NCBI RefSeq assembly: GCF_000023065.1 | Contig: NC_012691.1 | Location: 3,104,501-3,168,500, forward strand | DNA from: Tolumonas auensis DSM 9187 | Lineage (GTDB): Bacteria; Pseudomonadota; Gammaproteobacteria; Enterobacterales; Aeromonadaceae | Length of the DNA stretch: 64,000 nucleotides | Direction: 5' to 3' | Shown: piece after piece, positions 9,642 through 20,020 of the stretch | How positions within the stretch are numbered: position 1 is the first letter of the stretch | How the letters are laid out: each line of letters opens with the position of its first letter | Translations under genes and position numbers: made by a program | Notes under the pieces: generated by a model | The model's input: only the letters and a program-made list of their open reading frames with translations | Databases searched by the model: none | Told to the model about the DNA's origin: nothing

Positions 9642-10319
9642 TTGCAGCATTCCTCTCTGATTGTCCGGCGGTTAGGGTTACAGCCCTACGAAACAATCTG
9701 GCATGCCATGCAGGCCTTCACCAATCAGCGGACACCTGATACCGCGGATGAGATCTGGCTGGTCGAACATCCCCCGGTTTATACCCAGGGGCAAGCCGGC
9801 AAGCCCGAACATCTGTTGCATAACACTTCTATTCCGGTTGTACAAAGCGATCGTGGCGGACAAGTCACCTATCATGGCCCCGGCCAGCTGGTGTTTTATC
9901 CGTTGCTGGATGTCCGCCGTCTGGGTGTCGGGGTGCGTGAACTGATCACTACACTGGAACAATCTGTTATCCGTTTGTTAGCAAATTATGATATTGAAGC
10001 CGTTGCCCGTGCCGATGCGCCGGGGGTGTATGTTAATAACGCCAAAATAGCGTCTTTAGGTTTACGAATCCGCCATGGTCGTTCCTTTCACGGTCTGGCA
10101 CTCAACGTGGCGATGGATTTAACGCCATTTCAGCACATTAACCCGTGCGGCTATGCCGGTCTGGCAATGACGCAGTGCAGTAGTCTGGGTGGCCCCGCCA
10201 ACGTGGCCGAAGCAGCAGAGGGCTTGTTGCACGCTTTTACCCAGCAGTTAGGGATCACTCAGTGGCAGGACGGCGATGCCGTTATTTATGCCCCCGCTTG
10301 CGAGGAAACTCATGACTAA
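9642..10319 (+). CDS. lipB: Octanoyl-[ACP]:protein N-octanoyltransferase LipB
   Basis: LipB transfers the octanoyl group from octanoyl-ACP to lipoyl domains, the first step of lipoate synthesis. The 225-residue product shows the family motifs [24 protein letters not shown], the catalytic lysine in KIASLGLRI, and NPCGYAG. The start is the TTG at 9642, consistent with the conserved N-terminal [12 protein letters not shown]. The frame overlaps lipA by eight bases, so octanoyl transfer and sulfur insertion are translationally coupled. Confidence 0.95.
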   Translation: MQHSSLIVRRLGLQPYETIWHAMQAFTNQRTPDTADEIWLVEHPPVYTQGQAGKPEHLLHNTSIPVVQSDRGGQVTYHGPGQLVFYPLLDVRRLGVGVRELITTLEQSVIRLLANYDIEAVARADAPGVYVNNAKIASLGLRIRHGRSFHGLALNVAMDLTPFQHINPCGYAGLAMTQCSSLGGPANVAEAAEGLLHAFTQQLGITQWQDGDAVIYAPACEETHD

Positions 10320-11277
10320 ACCAATTACTGTTCAACCCGGCGTGCAATTGCGCGATGCTGATAAAATGGCACTGATCCCGGTAAAATTTCTGCCGGAACA
10401 GGAAGGGGAACAGCTGAAAAAGCCTGACTGGATGCGCATTCGTCTGCCAAAAACAGACGAGAAGATCCAGAACGTCAAAAACATCATGCGGAAGAACAAT
10501 CTGCATTCGGTGTGTGAAGAAGCCTCCTGCCCTAACCTGTCAGAATGCTTTAACCACGGCACCGCGACCTTCATGATCCTGGGTGCGATTTGTACCCGGC
10601 ACTGCCCGTTCTGCGATGTGGCCCACGGCAAACCGCTGGCGCCGGATGCAGATGAACCGAAAAAACTGGCGAATACCATTCGCGAAATGGCACTGAAATA
10701 TGTGGTAATCACTTCCGTGGATCGTGACGATCTGCGCGATGGTGGTGCTCAGCATTTCGCTGATTGTATTCGGGAGATCCGCCTCGCTTCACCGAATACC
10801 CGCATTGAAACGCTGACCCCGGATTTCCGTGGCCGGATGGACAAGGCGCTGGATGTCTTCCGTGAGACACCACCGGATGTGTTTAACCATAATCTGGAAA
10901 CTGCCCCGCGACTGTACAGCATGGCGCGCCCGGGCGCTGACTATGCCTGGTCACTGAAGTTACTGCAGAAGATGAAAGAGCTGCACCCAGATCTGCCGAC
11001 CAAATCCGGTCTGATGATGGGGTTGGGGGAAACTAACGACGAGATCGTACAGGTGCTGAAAGATCTGCGGGCCCACGGTGTAACCATGCTGACACTGGGC
11101 CAGTATCTGCAGCCGAGCCGCCACCATCTGCCGGTAAAACGGTATGTGCCGCCACAGGAATTTGATGAGCTGAAAGCGATCGCGCTGGATCTCGGATTCA
11201 CGCATGCCGCCTGCGGCCCGTTTGTCCGTTCGTCTTATCACGCCGACCTGCAGGCGCAGGGCCAAGAGGTCAAATAA
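10312..11277 (+). CDS. lipA: Lipoyl synthase LipA (radical SAM)
   Basis: LipA inserts two sulfurs into protein-bound octanoyl groups. The 321-residue protein has both cluster motifs: the auxiliary CxxxxCxxxxxC ([12 protein letters not shown]) and the radical SAM CxxxCxxC (CTRHCPFC). The conserved DVAHG and C-terminal [11 protein letters not shown] are also present. I chose the ATG at 10312, not the earlier in-frame ATG at 10276, because it has a GAGGAA ribosome-binding site and matches the E. coli N terminus. Confidence 0.96.
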   Translation: MTKPITVQPGVQLRDADKMALIPVKFLPEQEGEQLKKPDWMRIRLPKTDEKIQNVKNIMRKNNLHSVCEEASCPNLSECFNHGTATFMILGAICTRHCPFCDVAHGKPLAPDADEPKKLANTIREMALKYVVITSVDRDDLRDGGAQHFADCIREIRLASPNTRIETLTPDFRGRMDKALDVFRETPPDVFNHNLETAPRLYSMARPGADYAWSLKLLQKMKELHPDLPTKSGLMMGLGETNDEIVQVLKDLRAHGVTMLTLGQYLQPSRHHLPVKRYVPPQEFDELKAIALDLGFTHAACGPFVRSSYHADLQAQGQEVK

Positions 11278-11284
11278 CCTTCCG

Positions 11285-11312
11285 GGTCAGTATCTTCATA
11301 TGGATACTGACC
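11285..11312 (+). terminator. Hairpin after lipA
   Basis: Perfect 10-bp stem GGTCAGTATC/GATACTGACC with an 8-base loop, just after the lipA stop. There is no T run, so this is a weak or Rho-assisted terminator, or an mRNA-stabilising hairpin. Confidence 0.5.
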
Positions 11313-11394
11313 TGCTTATCCGACCCGTGTATTTCCTACTTCAATCCAGTATCATATCGGTGTTCCACTTTCGATTTGCAGGAATATCCCGGTT

Positions 11395-12078
11395 TTGCTG
11401 ACTCGCTTTATTCAATTCGTCACGACAATCTTTACGCCGCGTCTGCGCCGGATCATCCGCCGGACGGTCATAACACTGTCAGTGACCCTGTTTCTTCTGC
11501 TGTGGCTCGCCAATCAGGTGATCAGCCATGAGCGGCAATATACCTACGATAATGTGGAAAAGGTCCCCTACAATAAAGTTGCCGTGGTGCTGGGCACCTC
11601 CAAGTATCTGATCAGCGGTGGCCTGAATCAGTATTTTCAGAACCGGATTGATGCCACGGCAGATCTCTGGTTCAGCGGCAAAATCAGTCAAATCATCGTT
11701 TCCGGCGATAACGCCCACATGAGCTACAACGAGCCGCGGGAAATGCGCCGTGAACTGCTGAAACGCGGCATTCCGGCACGGGCCATCTACAGTGACTACG
11801 CCGGTTTCCGGACGCTGGATTCGATCCTGCGGGCGCATGGCGTGTTTGGCCAGACCCGTTTTACCGTCGTCTCGCAGCGTTTCCAGAATGAACGGGCCAT
11901 CTATCTTGCCCGCCACCATAAACTGGATGTGATCGGATTTAATGCCCGCGATGTGGATGCCTATACCGGTTTTAAAACCCGGACCAGAGAAATTTTTGCC
12001 CGCTTGTGGTGCCTGTTTGATGTGTATATCTGGGAACGTGAGCCCCGCTTCATGGGTGAACAAATTGAAGTGGAATAA
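11395..12078 (+). CDS. sanA: SanA/ElyC family DUF218 envelope-barrier protein
   Basis: The 227-residue protein has an N-terminal membrane segment (about residues 25-45) and a DUF218 domain. It carries the SanA-like motifs VVLGTSKY, the SGDNAHMSYNEP core, DYAGFRTLDSI and a C-terminal REPRFMG. SanA in E. coli affects vancomycin exclusion at high temperature and is thought to act in peptidoglycan or envelope-carrier metabolism. The TTG at 11395 has an AGGAA sequence about 11 bases upstream. It is a separate transcription unit from lipA (hairpin at 11285-11312 between them). Confidence 0.85.
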   Translation: MLTRFIQFVTTIFTPRLRRIIRRTVITLSVTLFLLLWLANQVISHERQYTYDNVEKVPYNKVAVVLGTSKYLISGGLNQYFQNRIDATADLWFSGKISQIIVSGDNAHMSYNEPREMRRELLKRGIPARAIYSDYAGFRTLDSILRAHGVFGQTRFTVVSQRFQNERAIYLARHHKLDVIGFNARDVDAYTGFKTRTREIFARLWCLFDVYIWEREPRFMGEQIEVE

Positions 12079-12136
12079 ATACGGAAAAAAGGGTATTGAT
12101 ACTCGCCGTTCTAATGATGCATTTTGAGTATATGTA

Positions 12137-13702
12137 ATGTCACAACCCACACTTGATCATGCCTGGTTACAAATCGCGGTCGGTCTCTCCACTTCCATGC
12201 CCGGCGAATTGCAATTTCAGCGTCTGGTTCAGGCCATCTGTGACGTTCTGCCCTGCGATGCGGTTGCGCTGATGCAGCTGAATGAAGGCGAGCTGGTGCC
12301 TGTTGCCGCCATGGGACTGGCGCCGGAACTCATTGGTCAGCGTTTTCTGCCGGCAGAACATCCGCGCTTGCAGGCGATCCTGCAGGAACGGGAGCCGGTG
12401 CGTTTTCCGGCCGATGCCGAACTCCCCGACCCGTTTGACGGCTGGCTGGCAGTCGACCGCGAACGCACGGCAGATGTGCACTCCTGCATGGGTTGCAGTC
12501 TGTATGTGGATCGGCAACTGGTTGGCGTTCTGACGCTTGATGCTCTGGCACCGGGGCGGTTTGACGATGTGGATGATATGACGGTGGCCGCGTTTGCCGC
12601 ACTGGCCGCCGCCACGTTACGCAATGTAGCCCTGATCCGGGCACTGGAACATGGCCGGGCACAGCAACAGGAACTGGCACAGGAGCTGGTCCGCGATGCC
12701 CGTCGCCGCGAAGGCGAACTGATCGGCAACAGCCCGCTGATGCGGAAGCTGCGCGAAGAGATCGATATGGTGGCCAGCACCGATCTGGCGGTGCTGATCA
12801 CCGGTGAAACCGGCACCGGCAAAGAGCTGGTCGCACGGACACTGCATGCCCGCTCCCGCCGCAGCGAACAGGCGCTGGTGCATGTGAACTGTGCCGCGCT
12901 GCCGGAACAGATCGCAGAAAGTGAACTGTTCGGTCATGTGAAAGGTGCATTTACCGGAGCCACCAGCAACCGGGCCGGTAAATTTGAACTGGCCGATGGC
13001 GGCACGCTGTTTCTGGATGAGATTGGTGAATTACCGTTAAGCCTGCAGGCCAAACTGCTGCGCGCCCTGCAACAGGGCGAGATCCAGCGGGTCGGCTCGG
13101 ATAAATTGCTGCGCGTGAATGTCCGTCTGATTGCCGCCACTAACCGTGATTTAGAGCAGGAAGTGGCCGATGGCCGTTTCCGCAGCGATCTCTACCACCG
13201 GCTGAAAGTCTACCCGATCGCGGTTCCCCCGCTGCGTGAACATATCGCGGATCTGGATACCCTCAGCAGTTATTTTCTCGATCAGGCCAGAACCCGTCTG
13301 GGTTTACGTCAGATCGGTCTGCACCCGCAGGCATTGCTGGCCATGCAGGCGTATGACTGGCCGGGCAACGTCCGCGAACTGGAGCATCTGCTGATGCGGG
13401 CCAGTCTGAAAGCGACCCGACACAAAGAAGGTCGCCCGCTGATTCTGGCGGAACATCTGGATCTGCCGGTACCGGTGCAGCAGCTAACCGAATCAGTTGC
13501 AGCAGAAGAGAGCAGTACCCCGGTTATCGCCCTGTCGGCAGAGCAAGGCTTACGTGACGCGGTGGACAGCTACCAGAAGGAGTTGATCCTGCAGAGTCTG
13601 GAAGCCAATCAGGGGAACTGGTCAGCCACCGCCCGCCAGCTTAAAACTGACCGGGCCAATCTTAACCGGCTGGCACAAAGGCTCGGAATAAAGTGTGTTT
13701 AA
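12137..13702 (+). CDS. norR: Nitric oxide-responsive sigma-54 activator NorR
   Basis: NorR senses NO through a non-haem iron in its GAF domain and activates sigma-54 promoters of NO-detoxification genes. The 521-residue protein has an N-terminal GAF domain (about 20-170, with the NorR-like [14 protein letters not shown]), an AAA+ domain (Walker A GETGTGKE, the GAFTGA loop that contacts sigma-54) and a C-terminal Fis-type helix-turn-helix (about 480-518). No norV, norW or hmp gene is next to it, so its targets must lie outside this window. Confidence 0.9.
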   Translation: MSQPTLDHAWLQIAVGLSTSMPGELQFQRLVQAICDVLPCDAVALMQLNEGELVPVAAMGLAPELIGQRFLPAEHPRLQAILQEREPVRFPADAELPDPFDGWLAVDRERTADVHSCMGCSLYVDRQLVGVLTLDALAPGRFDDVDDMTVAAFAALAAATLRNVALIRALEHGRAQQQELAQELVRDARRREGELIGNSPLMRKLREEIDMVASTDLAVLITGETGTGKELVARTLHARSRRSEQALVHVNCAALPEQIAESELFGHVKGAFTGATSNRAGKFELADGGTLFLDEIGELPLSLQAKLLRALQQGEIQRVGSDKLLRVNVRLIAATNRDLEQEVADGRFRSDLYHRLKVYPIAVPPLREHIADLDTLSSYFLDQARTRLGLRQIGLHPQALLAMQAYDWPGNVRELEHLLMRASLKATRHKEGRPLILAEHLDLPVPVQQLTESVAAEESSTPVIALSAEQGLRDAVDSYQKELILQSLEANQGNWSATARQLKTDRANLNRLAQRLGIKCV

Positions 13703-13865
13703 TCAGTCTTTTACTATTAAACACTGTGCAATGTCAGATGAAAAAGGCACACTGTAACGCAAGTCCGGGGGCAACGTTGCCGGCACGCATTACGCAAAAA
13801 CATGCCAAATGTAATATTTTTATAACAGTCCAGCGGTATGTTAATCATCTGAATGGAGTTCGCCG

Positions 13866-16658
13866 TTGCTGTCGCTAAAAAATATCAAGCTTTCCACTCG
13901 TACCGCACTGCTGTTCGGCAGTGGCCTTCTGATGATCCTCGGTATGAGCATTTTGCTGACCCGGTTCTTTTTCCTGCATGAAATTAACGCTCTGGAACTG
14001 AAAGCGACCATTGCGGCTAATCGTCAGGCACAGCAGACGATCCAGATCAAACTGGATGACATGGCGCGACGCTCCGGTGACTGGGCGTTCTGGGATGAAA
14101 CGTTTGAACTGCTCACACTCGGTGATGCGGATTATTACGAGCGCAACCTCAATGCGGACTCATTAAAGATCAATGACGTTGATTTAATGGTGTTTTTATC
14201 CCGGAACGGGGATTACGTGGAAGGCGCACAGCTTAATGCCACTGCGGACAGATCCGATCCGCTCAGTCCGGCATTGCTGACTGAATTGCTGTCCGCACAG
14301 GGGATGGGCCCCTCGTTGCAACAACTGCTGAAGACGCCCCAGCCAGTGCTTAAATCGGTGGCTGGTATTATCTCTTTACGCGGCAACCCGATGCTGACGA
14401 CCTTAACGCCGGTCACCGCCGGTAACATGAGCTCGGATGTCGGTGGCTGGATGATTTGGGCCAAAAGCATCCATCACTTTTTCCCGCAACGCTATGAAAC
14501 AGTGCTGCAGCATGACACTCAGTTGCTCAGCATTATGCCGGGGGCGTTACCGCAGACGATTGCGGATGCCTTATTCCGGCAAAAGCTGAGTTACGCAGAA
14601 CAGCTTTCCGATGAACAGATCACCGTGTTCAGTATTCTGCCGGACCTCCACCAGCAACCGGCCGCTATCCTCAAAATTACCGCTCCCAGAGAATATTATC
14701 AGAGCAGCAAAAGCGCGTTACTCCTGCTGGCCATCTTCTGCCTGCTGGGTGGCATCCTGATCAGTCTGTTGTTTTTCCGGGAATTGCGCCGGAGTCTGGG
14801 CACGCGGCTGCATATTCTGGAAGAGGGTCTGAAACGCCTGGCGCAAAATGATTACACGCAGCCATTGCGCCAGGACGATGCGCAGGATGAGATTTCCATG
14901 ATCAGCCGGGTCGTGAATAACTTGCTGACAACCAAACTGGAAACCCATGACGCGCTGGAAGAAGTTGAGAACAAACTGCAGGCCGTCTATGAAAATGCCC
15001 GCCAGCCCATGCTCATCACACATGAAAAACGGGTGTTAAGTGCCAATCAGGCGGCGGCAACCATGCTGGGCAATGACAGCATGGGGGATCTGATTGGCCG
15101 TCATCTGGATAATCTGCTGTACACGGCCGGGACTCCCTCGGCTGACTGTGCGCGGTTTTATCAGCAGATCGCAGCAAAAGAATATAACTTTGAGTGGAAT
15201 ATTGCCGGTCATTCCGGCCGGCTGGTGCCCTGCGAACTGCATATCACGCCGATTGATCATCAGGGTCGGCAGGCGCTGCTGATTTCGATGAACGATATCT
15301 CTGAGCGCCGCCTGCAGGAGACTAAAATCCGTCAGCTGGTGTTCAACGACAGTCTGACCGGGTTGTCGAACCGGTATGCGCTGATCCAGCGCATGCAGCC
15401 GGTACTGAAACAGCTGACTGACAACCACCGCTTCGCGCTGCTGTACATCAACCTGACCCGTTTCCGCGCCATTAATGACACCTTTGGCCATGAGATCGGC
15501 GACGGGGTGATCAAGACCATCGCGTTACGTCTGGAACAGGAATATGCCGCATCCGGCCCGGCAACACTGGCCCGCATTGGCGGTGATGAATTTGTGATCT
15601 TCATTCCGCAGATCGCCACCGTCTATCAGCCGGTGCGGCTGAGCCACAAGATCCAGCACCGCTTGCTGCAACCACTGATTATTGATGGCGTGTCACTGGA
15701 AATCTCTACGACCATCAGCGTGATCATCGGTGGCAAAGAGTACAAAACGGTCGAGGATGTATTACGCTGCGCCGATTTTGCGATGAGCAAAGCCAGCAAA
15801 AAACAGAGTAAGCGTATTCAGGTGTTCAGCCACCGGATGTATCAGGAAGCACTGGAAACGCTCGCCATCCAGCGCGATCTGCCATCTGCGATCCGTAACG
15901 GACAGATCAAGCCGGTCTTCCAGCCCATAGTCTGCTGCGACAGTGGCGAGATCGTCGGTTTTGAGGCGCTGGCCCGCTGGCAGCATAAGGAACGGGGGGC
16001 GATCTCTCCGTGCCGTTTTATCCCGATGGCAGAAGAAAGCAACCTGATTGTGGAACTCGGCGAACAGGTACTGACACAGGCCTGCCAGTTTATTCAGCAC
16101 CTGAACCAGATGCGCAGTGACCAGCAAAAGCCGGCCCTCTCGGTGCATGTTAACTTTTCTGCGCACCATTTCTCGAGCACCGCACTGCTGGATAATCTGG
16201 TCAGCACACTGGAAAAAACCAAACTGAGCCCGGAACAGCTGGTGATTGAGATTACCGAAAGCATGCTGATTGAACGTCCGGCCGAATCCGTCAAACGGAT
16301 GGAGCAGATCAAACAACTGGGCGTTAATCTGGCACTGGATGATTTTGGTACCGGCTATTCGGCGCTGAACACGCTGTGTCAGTATCCGCTGGATGTGGTG
16401 AAGCTCGATCGCAGCTTTGTGCTGCGGCTGATGGATGGTCAGCAGGGTGAAGCACTGGTGCGCGCCATCATCAATATGGCGAAAGACCTGAACCTGCCGA
16501 TGGTGGCAGAAGGTGTGGAAACGTACGAACAGATGCTGAAAATCAAAGCGCTGGGCGTCAGTGAGATCCAGGGCTTTTATTATTACCGCCCGATGCCGGC
16601 TGAAGAAGTGTTTGCGCTGTTTGAGAAAAACGCAGCGGATAAAACCAGTTTGATGTGA
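13866..16658 (+). CDS. CHASE4-HAMP-PAS-GGDEF-EAL cyclic-di-GMP protein
   Basis: This 930-residue inner-membrane protein probably makes and/or breaks down cyclic di-GMP. In order: a membrane segment (about 15-35), a periplasmic CHASE4 sensor (signature GDWAFWDE near residue 73), a second membrane segment (about 280-303), HAMP, a PAS domain (about 375-480), GGDEF (motif intact at about 572) and EAL (FEALARW at about 698, with DDFGTGYS and the late EGVET motif). No RxxD inhibitory site precedes GGDEF. Both catalytic motifs look intact, so net activity cannot be called. The start is the TTG at 13866 with an upstream TGGAG. Confidence 0.88.
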   Translation: MLSLKNIKLSTRTALLFGSGLLMILGMSILLTRFFFLHEINALELKATIAANRQAQQTIQIKLDDMARRSGDWAFWDETFELLTLGDADYYERNLNADSLKINDVDLMVFLSRNGDYVEGAQLNATADRSDPLSPALLTELLSAQGMGPSLQQLLKTPQPVLKSVAGIISLRGNPMLTTLTPVTAGNMSSDVGGWMIWAKSIHHFFPQRYETVLQHDTQLLSIMPGALPQTIADALFRQKLSYAEQLSDEQITVFSILPDLHQQPAAILKITAPREYYQSSKSALLLLAIFCLLGGILISLLFFRELRRSLGTRLHILEEGLKRLAQNDYTQPLRQDDAQDEISMISRVVNNLLTTKLETHDALEEVENKLQAVYENARQPMLITHEKRVLSANQAAATMLGNDSMGDLIGRHLDNLLYTAGTPSADCARFYQQIAAKEYNFEWNIAGHSGRLVPCELHITPIDHQGRQALLISMNDISERRLQETKIRQLVFNDSLTGLSNRYALIQRMQPVLKQLTDNHRFALLYINLTRFRAINDTFGHEIGDGVIKTIALRLEQEYAASGPATLARIGGDEFVIFIPQIATVYQPVRLSHKIQHRLLQPLIIDGVSLEISTTISVIIGGKEYKTVEDVLRCADFAMSKASKKQSKRIQVFSHRMYQEALETLAIQRDLPSAIRNGQIKPVFQPIVCCDSGEIVGFEALARWQHKERGAISPCRFIPMAEESNLIVELGEQVLTQACQFIQHLNQMRSDQQKPALSVHVNFSAHHFSSTALLDNLVSTLEKTKLSPEQLVIEITESMLIERPAESVKRMEQIKQLGVNLALDDFGTGYSALNTLCQYPLDVVKLDRSFVLRLMDGQQGEALVRAIINMAKDLNLPMVAEGVETYEQMLKIKALGVSEIQGFYYYRPMPAEEVFALFEKNAADKTSLM

Positions 16659-16693
16659 ATAGATTCACGACAAACAAGCCCTTTCTTTATCTT

Positions 16694-16816
16694 ATGATAA
16701 GTGTTGCCATGGATACCCTGATTCGTATTTGCTTAAAACATCCGCATGTATTTCAGGAACTGCTGGCTGAGAAAAACGTAAAAGCACACTTTCAGGAGTC
16801 GAAACTGGCTTCATAG
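16694..16816 (+). CDS. Possible 40-residue small protein
   Basis: A short open frame (starting MISVAMDTLIRICLK) lies between the cyclic-di-GMP gene and a bidirectional terminator. No family is recognised and there is no clear ribosome-binding site. It could be a real small gene, the decayed tail of a longer one, or chance. Confidence 0.25.
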   Translation: MISVAMDTLIRICLKHPHVFQELLAEKNVKAHFQESKLAS

Positions 16817-16841
16817 AACTCAGTCCTGAATTTGAAAACAA

Positions 16842-16869
16842 AAACCCCGCTTTCGCGGGGTTTCGTTTT
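16842..16869. terminator. Bidirectional terminator between convergent units
   Basis: AAACCCCGC/GCGGGGTTT stem with a TTTC loop, followed by CGTTTTT on the plus strand and A-rich on the other side. It separates the plus-strand cyclic-di-GMP gene from yjbH on the minus strand and can serve both. Confidence 0.85.
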
Positions 16870-16888
16870 TATGCCGGAGCGGGATGGC

Positions 16889-19036
16889 TTATTTCGCGGC
16901 CACTACGTACTTCTGATACGCTTCGCGCAGGCGGATGAGGTGCGACTCCACGTAGACCGGGTTCAGGCGGTCGCGGTTGAAGTAGACCTGATCGACGTTG
17001 TGCGTCAGTGCCGGGGTGATGCCGATGCCGCTGGTGAGGCGGTTGTGATCCTTGCCGACCAGCGATTCGATGCCGTAGGCAAACTGCTCGGTGCCGCGGA
17101 TCTGGCCGAAGCGGATCGGTTTCATATCCTGACGCAGCGTCAGCGGGATGGCGAACTCGATGCCGGCGATCTGCTCGCGGGTGTCGCGCAGGAACAGGCG
17201 GATCTCGGTGTCGCCAAACCAGTGTTTCGATACCAGTTTGTAACCTTTATCGCCTTCCCAGAACTCACCCACCGTCAGCTCACCGGCCCAGTCCCAGTCT
17301 GCCTTGTAATAGCGGTAAGAACCGAGGATCGGCGTGGCAGTATGATCGCGCTCATCATTGGTAAAGCGGGCGGTTTCCAGTTTAACGCGATGAACGCCCT
17401 GCGCGGATTCCCAGCGGGTTTCGTTCTGCACACCTTCGTAATCCGACATGATGCGGCCAGCGGAGAACTTGGTGAACAGATCCACCGGCAGACGGAACGC
17501 CTGATGCACCAGCACGCGGTCGAACTCGCTTTCGTAACGGCTGTTCGCCCAGAGCGCGCCATCCTCATAGTCATCGCTTTCCGACAGCGGCGCAAAATGG
17601 CGGGTATCGAACATCGCGCCCTGCCACAGCGGCAGTTGCAGGTTACTGCTCAGCGCCAGCGAATAGTCCACCACACCGTATTCGGTCGCGATATTGGAGC
17701 GGATCGCCGGGGCCACCACCAGACGCGGGCGGAATGAGGCATTATTGGTTTCCGGCGGCGCTTTCAGCTTCGCCAGCTGCTTCGTCAGATCACGGGTGGA
17801 AACGTCGAAGAAGGTCGTCCGGTTGTCACAGTTGCCTGTCTGCTGCAGATAAGCCAGCGCACAGCTACGGGTTGTGCTCACCGAGAGCACCGGCAGTTTC
17901 TGATTGAGCAGGATCAGCTGCAGATCGCGGGTCTGTTCCGGCGCATAGTCCGCCATCAGGCCCAGCGCAACGCCCAGAGCATCCAGCTCGTTCCAGTTGT
18001 AGCGGTTGTTCTCCAGTGCCACCACCAGCTGATTATCAATGACAGCGGCCTGAATGCTTTCAAAGCCGGCCTGCTGTAACTGTGCCACCAGCGGCTGCGT
18101 GTCAGCAATCACGGGTTTAGTCACTGCCGATGCCGTCTGCTCAAAATTGGCTGATACCGGTGCCGGTGTCACCGTGGCGGGTGCGGAAACGGCTGTAGCA
18201 GAAGATGCGGTTGTCGCCTGCTGACTCACGCTGGCAATCCGCTGATTTACCTCGGCGATTTCTTCCGGCGTAACCCGGTTTGACTGCACGGCGGCGGCGC
18301 TGTGTTTGCTGCCCAGCCACATCGGCACTTTCACCCCGACGCCGAACCAGTAATCACGTTCCGCGCGGTCTTCCTGCTGATAAGCCTGCACCGAGGTGTA
18401 CGCCTGCCAGCCGTTCGGTGACCACTGCTGCGGGGTAAACAGCTTGGCACCGAGATTCACCGAATTAGCGTCGTATTCTGCCAGCAACTGCAGCCAGCCG
18501 AACGGCTGCCATTCCACCCCGCCGAACGGACCATCCAGCTGCCCCAGCGGACTCTCCGAGGTGCCGGCCCCGGCCGTGAAACGCAACTGCTGCCACTGCT
18601 TACTGATCACACCGTAATAGGCCCGGAAATTATTCGCCGCCCCACCCATATCACGGGCGCCGATAGCCACGTCAAACCACTCTTTCGGAATAAACGGCAG
18701 CTGATATTTGGCAGATGCCGACAGATCACGGATACCGCAGTTTTCGGTAAAACAGTGGCTGTCATGCTCCTGTGTGGCGATGCGCCCCGTCACTTCCAGC
18801 CCCGGAAACAGACCGGCGGTCGCCATGTAGTTATAGCCATCGATGTAACCGGAATTACGCTCGATAGCATTGGAAAAATCAAACTGTGCCAGGCCATAGT
18901 CGGCCACCTGCGCGTTCGGGGTTTTAAGCAGGCCGGTATACGGCTCCTGTGCCAGACTGTGCTGAAAATCCTCAGCCATGACAGGCAGGCAGCCTAATAA
19001 CAGCGCGGTACCCCAGCTGATCTGCTGTAAACGCAA
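16889..19036 (-). CDS. yjbH: YjbH-type exopolysaccharide outer-membrane protein
   Basis: This about 715-residue protein belongs to the YjbH/GfcD family of predicted outer-membrane beta-barrels linked to exopolysaccharide or capsule secretion. The N-terminal EPYTGLLKTPNAQ segment, the glycine and aromatic alternation and the C-terminal barrel strands fit the family. I chose the TTG at 19036: it follows a GGAGAG ribosome-binding site and starts a signal peptide cleaved near VMAED. The longer frame reaching 19102 would add residues that fit no signal peptide. A low-complexity Ala/Thr/Val linker lies near residues 270-310. It is the last gene of the minus-strand polysaccharide region, after a terminator. 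Confidence 0.8.
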   Translation of the reverse strand: MRLQQISWGTALLLGCLPVMAEDFQHSLAQEPYTGLLKTPNAQVADYGLAQFDFSNAIERNSGYIDGYNYMATAGLFPGLEVTGRIATQEHDSHCFTENCGIRDLSASAKYQLPFIPKEWFDVAIGARDMGGAANNFRAYYGVISKQWQQLRFTAGAGTSESPLGQLDGPFGGVEWQPFGWLQLLAEYDANSVNLGAKLFTPQQWSPNGWQAYTSVQAYQQEDRAERDYWFGVGVKVPMWLGSKHSAAAVQSNRVTPEEIAEVNQRIASVSQQATTASSATAVSAPATVTPAPVSANFEQTASAVTKPVIADTQPLVAQLQQAGFESIQAAVIDNQLVVALENNRYNWNELDALGVALGLMADYAPEQTRDLQLILLNQKLPVLSVSTTRSCALAYLQQTGNCDNRTTFFDVSTRDLTKQLAKLKAPPETNNASFRPRLVVAPAIRSNIATEYGVVDYSLALSSNLQLPLWQGAMFDTRHFAPLSESDDYEDGALWANSRYESEFDRVLVHQAFRLPVDLFTKFSAGRIMSDYEGVQNETRWESAQGVHRVKLETARFTNDERDHTATPILGSYRYYKADWDWAGELTVGEFWEGDKGYKLVSKHWFGDTEIRLFLRDTREQIAGIEFAIPLTLRQDMKPIRFGQIRGTEQFAYGIESLVGKDHNRLTSGIGITPALTHNVDQVYFNRDRLNPVYVESHLIRLREAYQKYVVAAK

Positions 19037-19054
19037 AATCGTCTCTCCGTAAGC

Positions 19055-19079
19055 GAAAAAAGGCAGCCGAAGCTGCCTT
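19055..19079 (-). terminator. Terminator between the lipoprotein gene and yjbH
   Basis: On the minus strand AAGGCAGC, loop TTCG, GCTGCCTT, then a T run (plus-strand A run 19055-19061). It lies only 18 bases before the yjbH start, so it would attenuate read-through from the upstream lipoprotein gene. Confidence 0.8.
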
Positions 19080-19116
19080 ATGAAAACATGAAAACAATGC
19101 ATGAAACCCGGGAGGG

Positions 19117-19938
19117 TTAGCTGCCGGTACCGCCGCCAACAGAAGAATCGGTTGCACCGGTCGCCTGCGGTTTATCTTCCACAACAGTGGTCACACTGCC
19201 ATCAGCCGCGACTTCAACGGTGATGATCACCGAAGATAAATCAGTACCGCTGTTTTCCAGCTCGGCGATCTCCGCTTCTACTGCATCATTGATTTTCAGC
19301 AGCTTGGCAATCAGGGTCTGCGTTGTCGATGTATCAGCTACATCAGCGGCAAATTCATCCGCGGTTTGCGGCAGTGATGCCAGCAGTGCTGTCGCTTTCA
19401 GTGCGGCTTTCTGTGCTTCTTCTTTCAGCTCCGTATCCGCAGCCTGCGCAGCAATAAAGTCACCGGTAACAAGCGATGGAGCAATGCCGAACTGTAGCGC
19501 CACTTCGGCAATCGCCGCATCCAGATCGCCTGAACTTTCCATCAGCAGCGCGACCATAGTGGTGAATGGGCTGGCAATCAGGTCAGTTTTGTCCTGACCG
19601 GCCGGGCTCACCAGATACAGCTCACCGGCGGCATAGGTTTCACCGGTATCCATATCGGTGGTGGAACCATCCGGATTGGCCGTGATCACCACAGAGCAAT
19701 CTTTGCTGTCGATACCATTGGTATCCAGCTGTACTTCACCGTTTTCATCGGTAACACCGGTGAAGGTCTGAGTACCACAAGTCGCGGTCACAATGGCGTT
19801 GTTCAGATAACCATCTACCGCGGTCACTTTAAAATCATAAGATGAATCGGAAGATGAAGATGATGACGAACCGCCGCCGCCACATGCAACCAGACCCAGA
19901 GACAAGCTCACTGCAACCACTAACTGTTTTAATTTCAT
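19117..19938 (-). CDS. Outer-membrane lipoprotein with Gly/Ser linker, unknown function
   Basis: This 273-residue protein has a lipoprotein signal peptide (lipobox LVAC at about residue 19) and then a GGGGSSSSSSS-type flexible linker. A beta-rich N-terminal domain resembling a carboxypeptidase-regulatory-like fold (about 35-105, with paired Cys) comes next, and then an Ala-rich helical region (about 125-225). The name of a family cannot be given with confidence. Its position upstream of yjbH suggests a periplasmic or outer-membrane partner in polysaccharide export (inference). YjbF-type lipoproteins look different, so it is not simply yjbF. Confidence 0.7.
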   Translation of the reverse strand: MKLKQLVVAVSLSLGLVACGGGGSSSSSSSDSSYDFKVTAVDGYLNNAIVTATCGTQTFTGVTDENGEVQLDTNGIDSKDCSVVITANPDGSTTDMDTGETYAAGELYLVSPAGQDKTDLIASPFTTMVALLMESSGDLDAAIAEVALQFGIAPSLVTGDFIAAQAADTELKEEAQKAALKATALLASLPQTADEFAADVADTSTTQTLIAKLLKINDAVEAEIAELENSGTDLSSVIITVEVAADGSVTTVVEDKPQATGATDSSVGGGTGS

Positions 19939-20020
19939 GGAATATCCCTCATTTTTTATGCGGCGGTCAGAACAACCACCAACGCTTACCTGCGATGATA
20001 ATTAACAGCATCTTAACACT

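Noticed and set aside
13741-13830. Possible cyclic-di-GMP riboswitch upstream of the GGDEF-EAL gene
   Set aside because: ACGCAAGTCC and a GGCAACGTTGCC palindrome are present, but the conserved GEMM-I elements (tetraloop, receptor, second ACGCAAAGCC arm with spacing) are not; the palindrome alone is not enough.
16832-17737. 301-codon plus-strand open frame opposite yjbH
   Set aside because: Antisense shadow of the yjbH coding sequence; no ribosome-binding site or family features.
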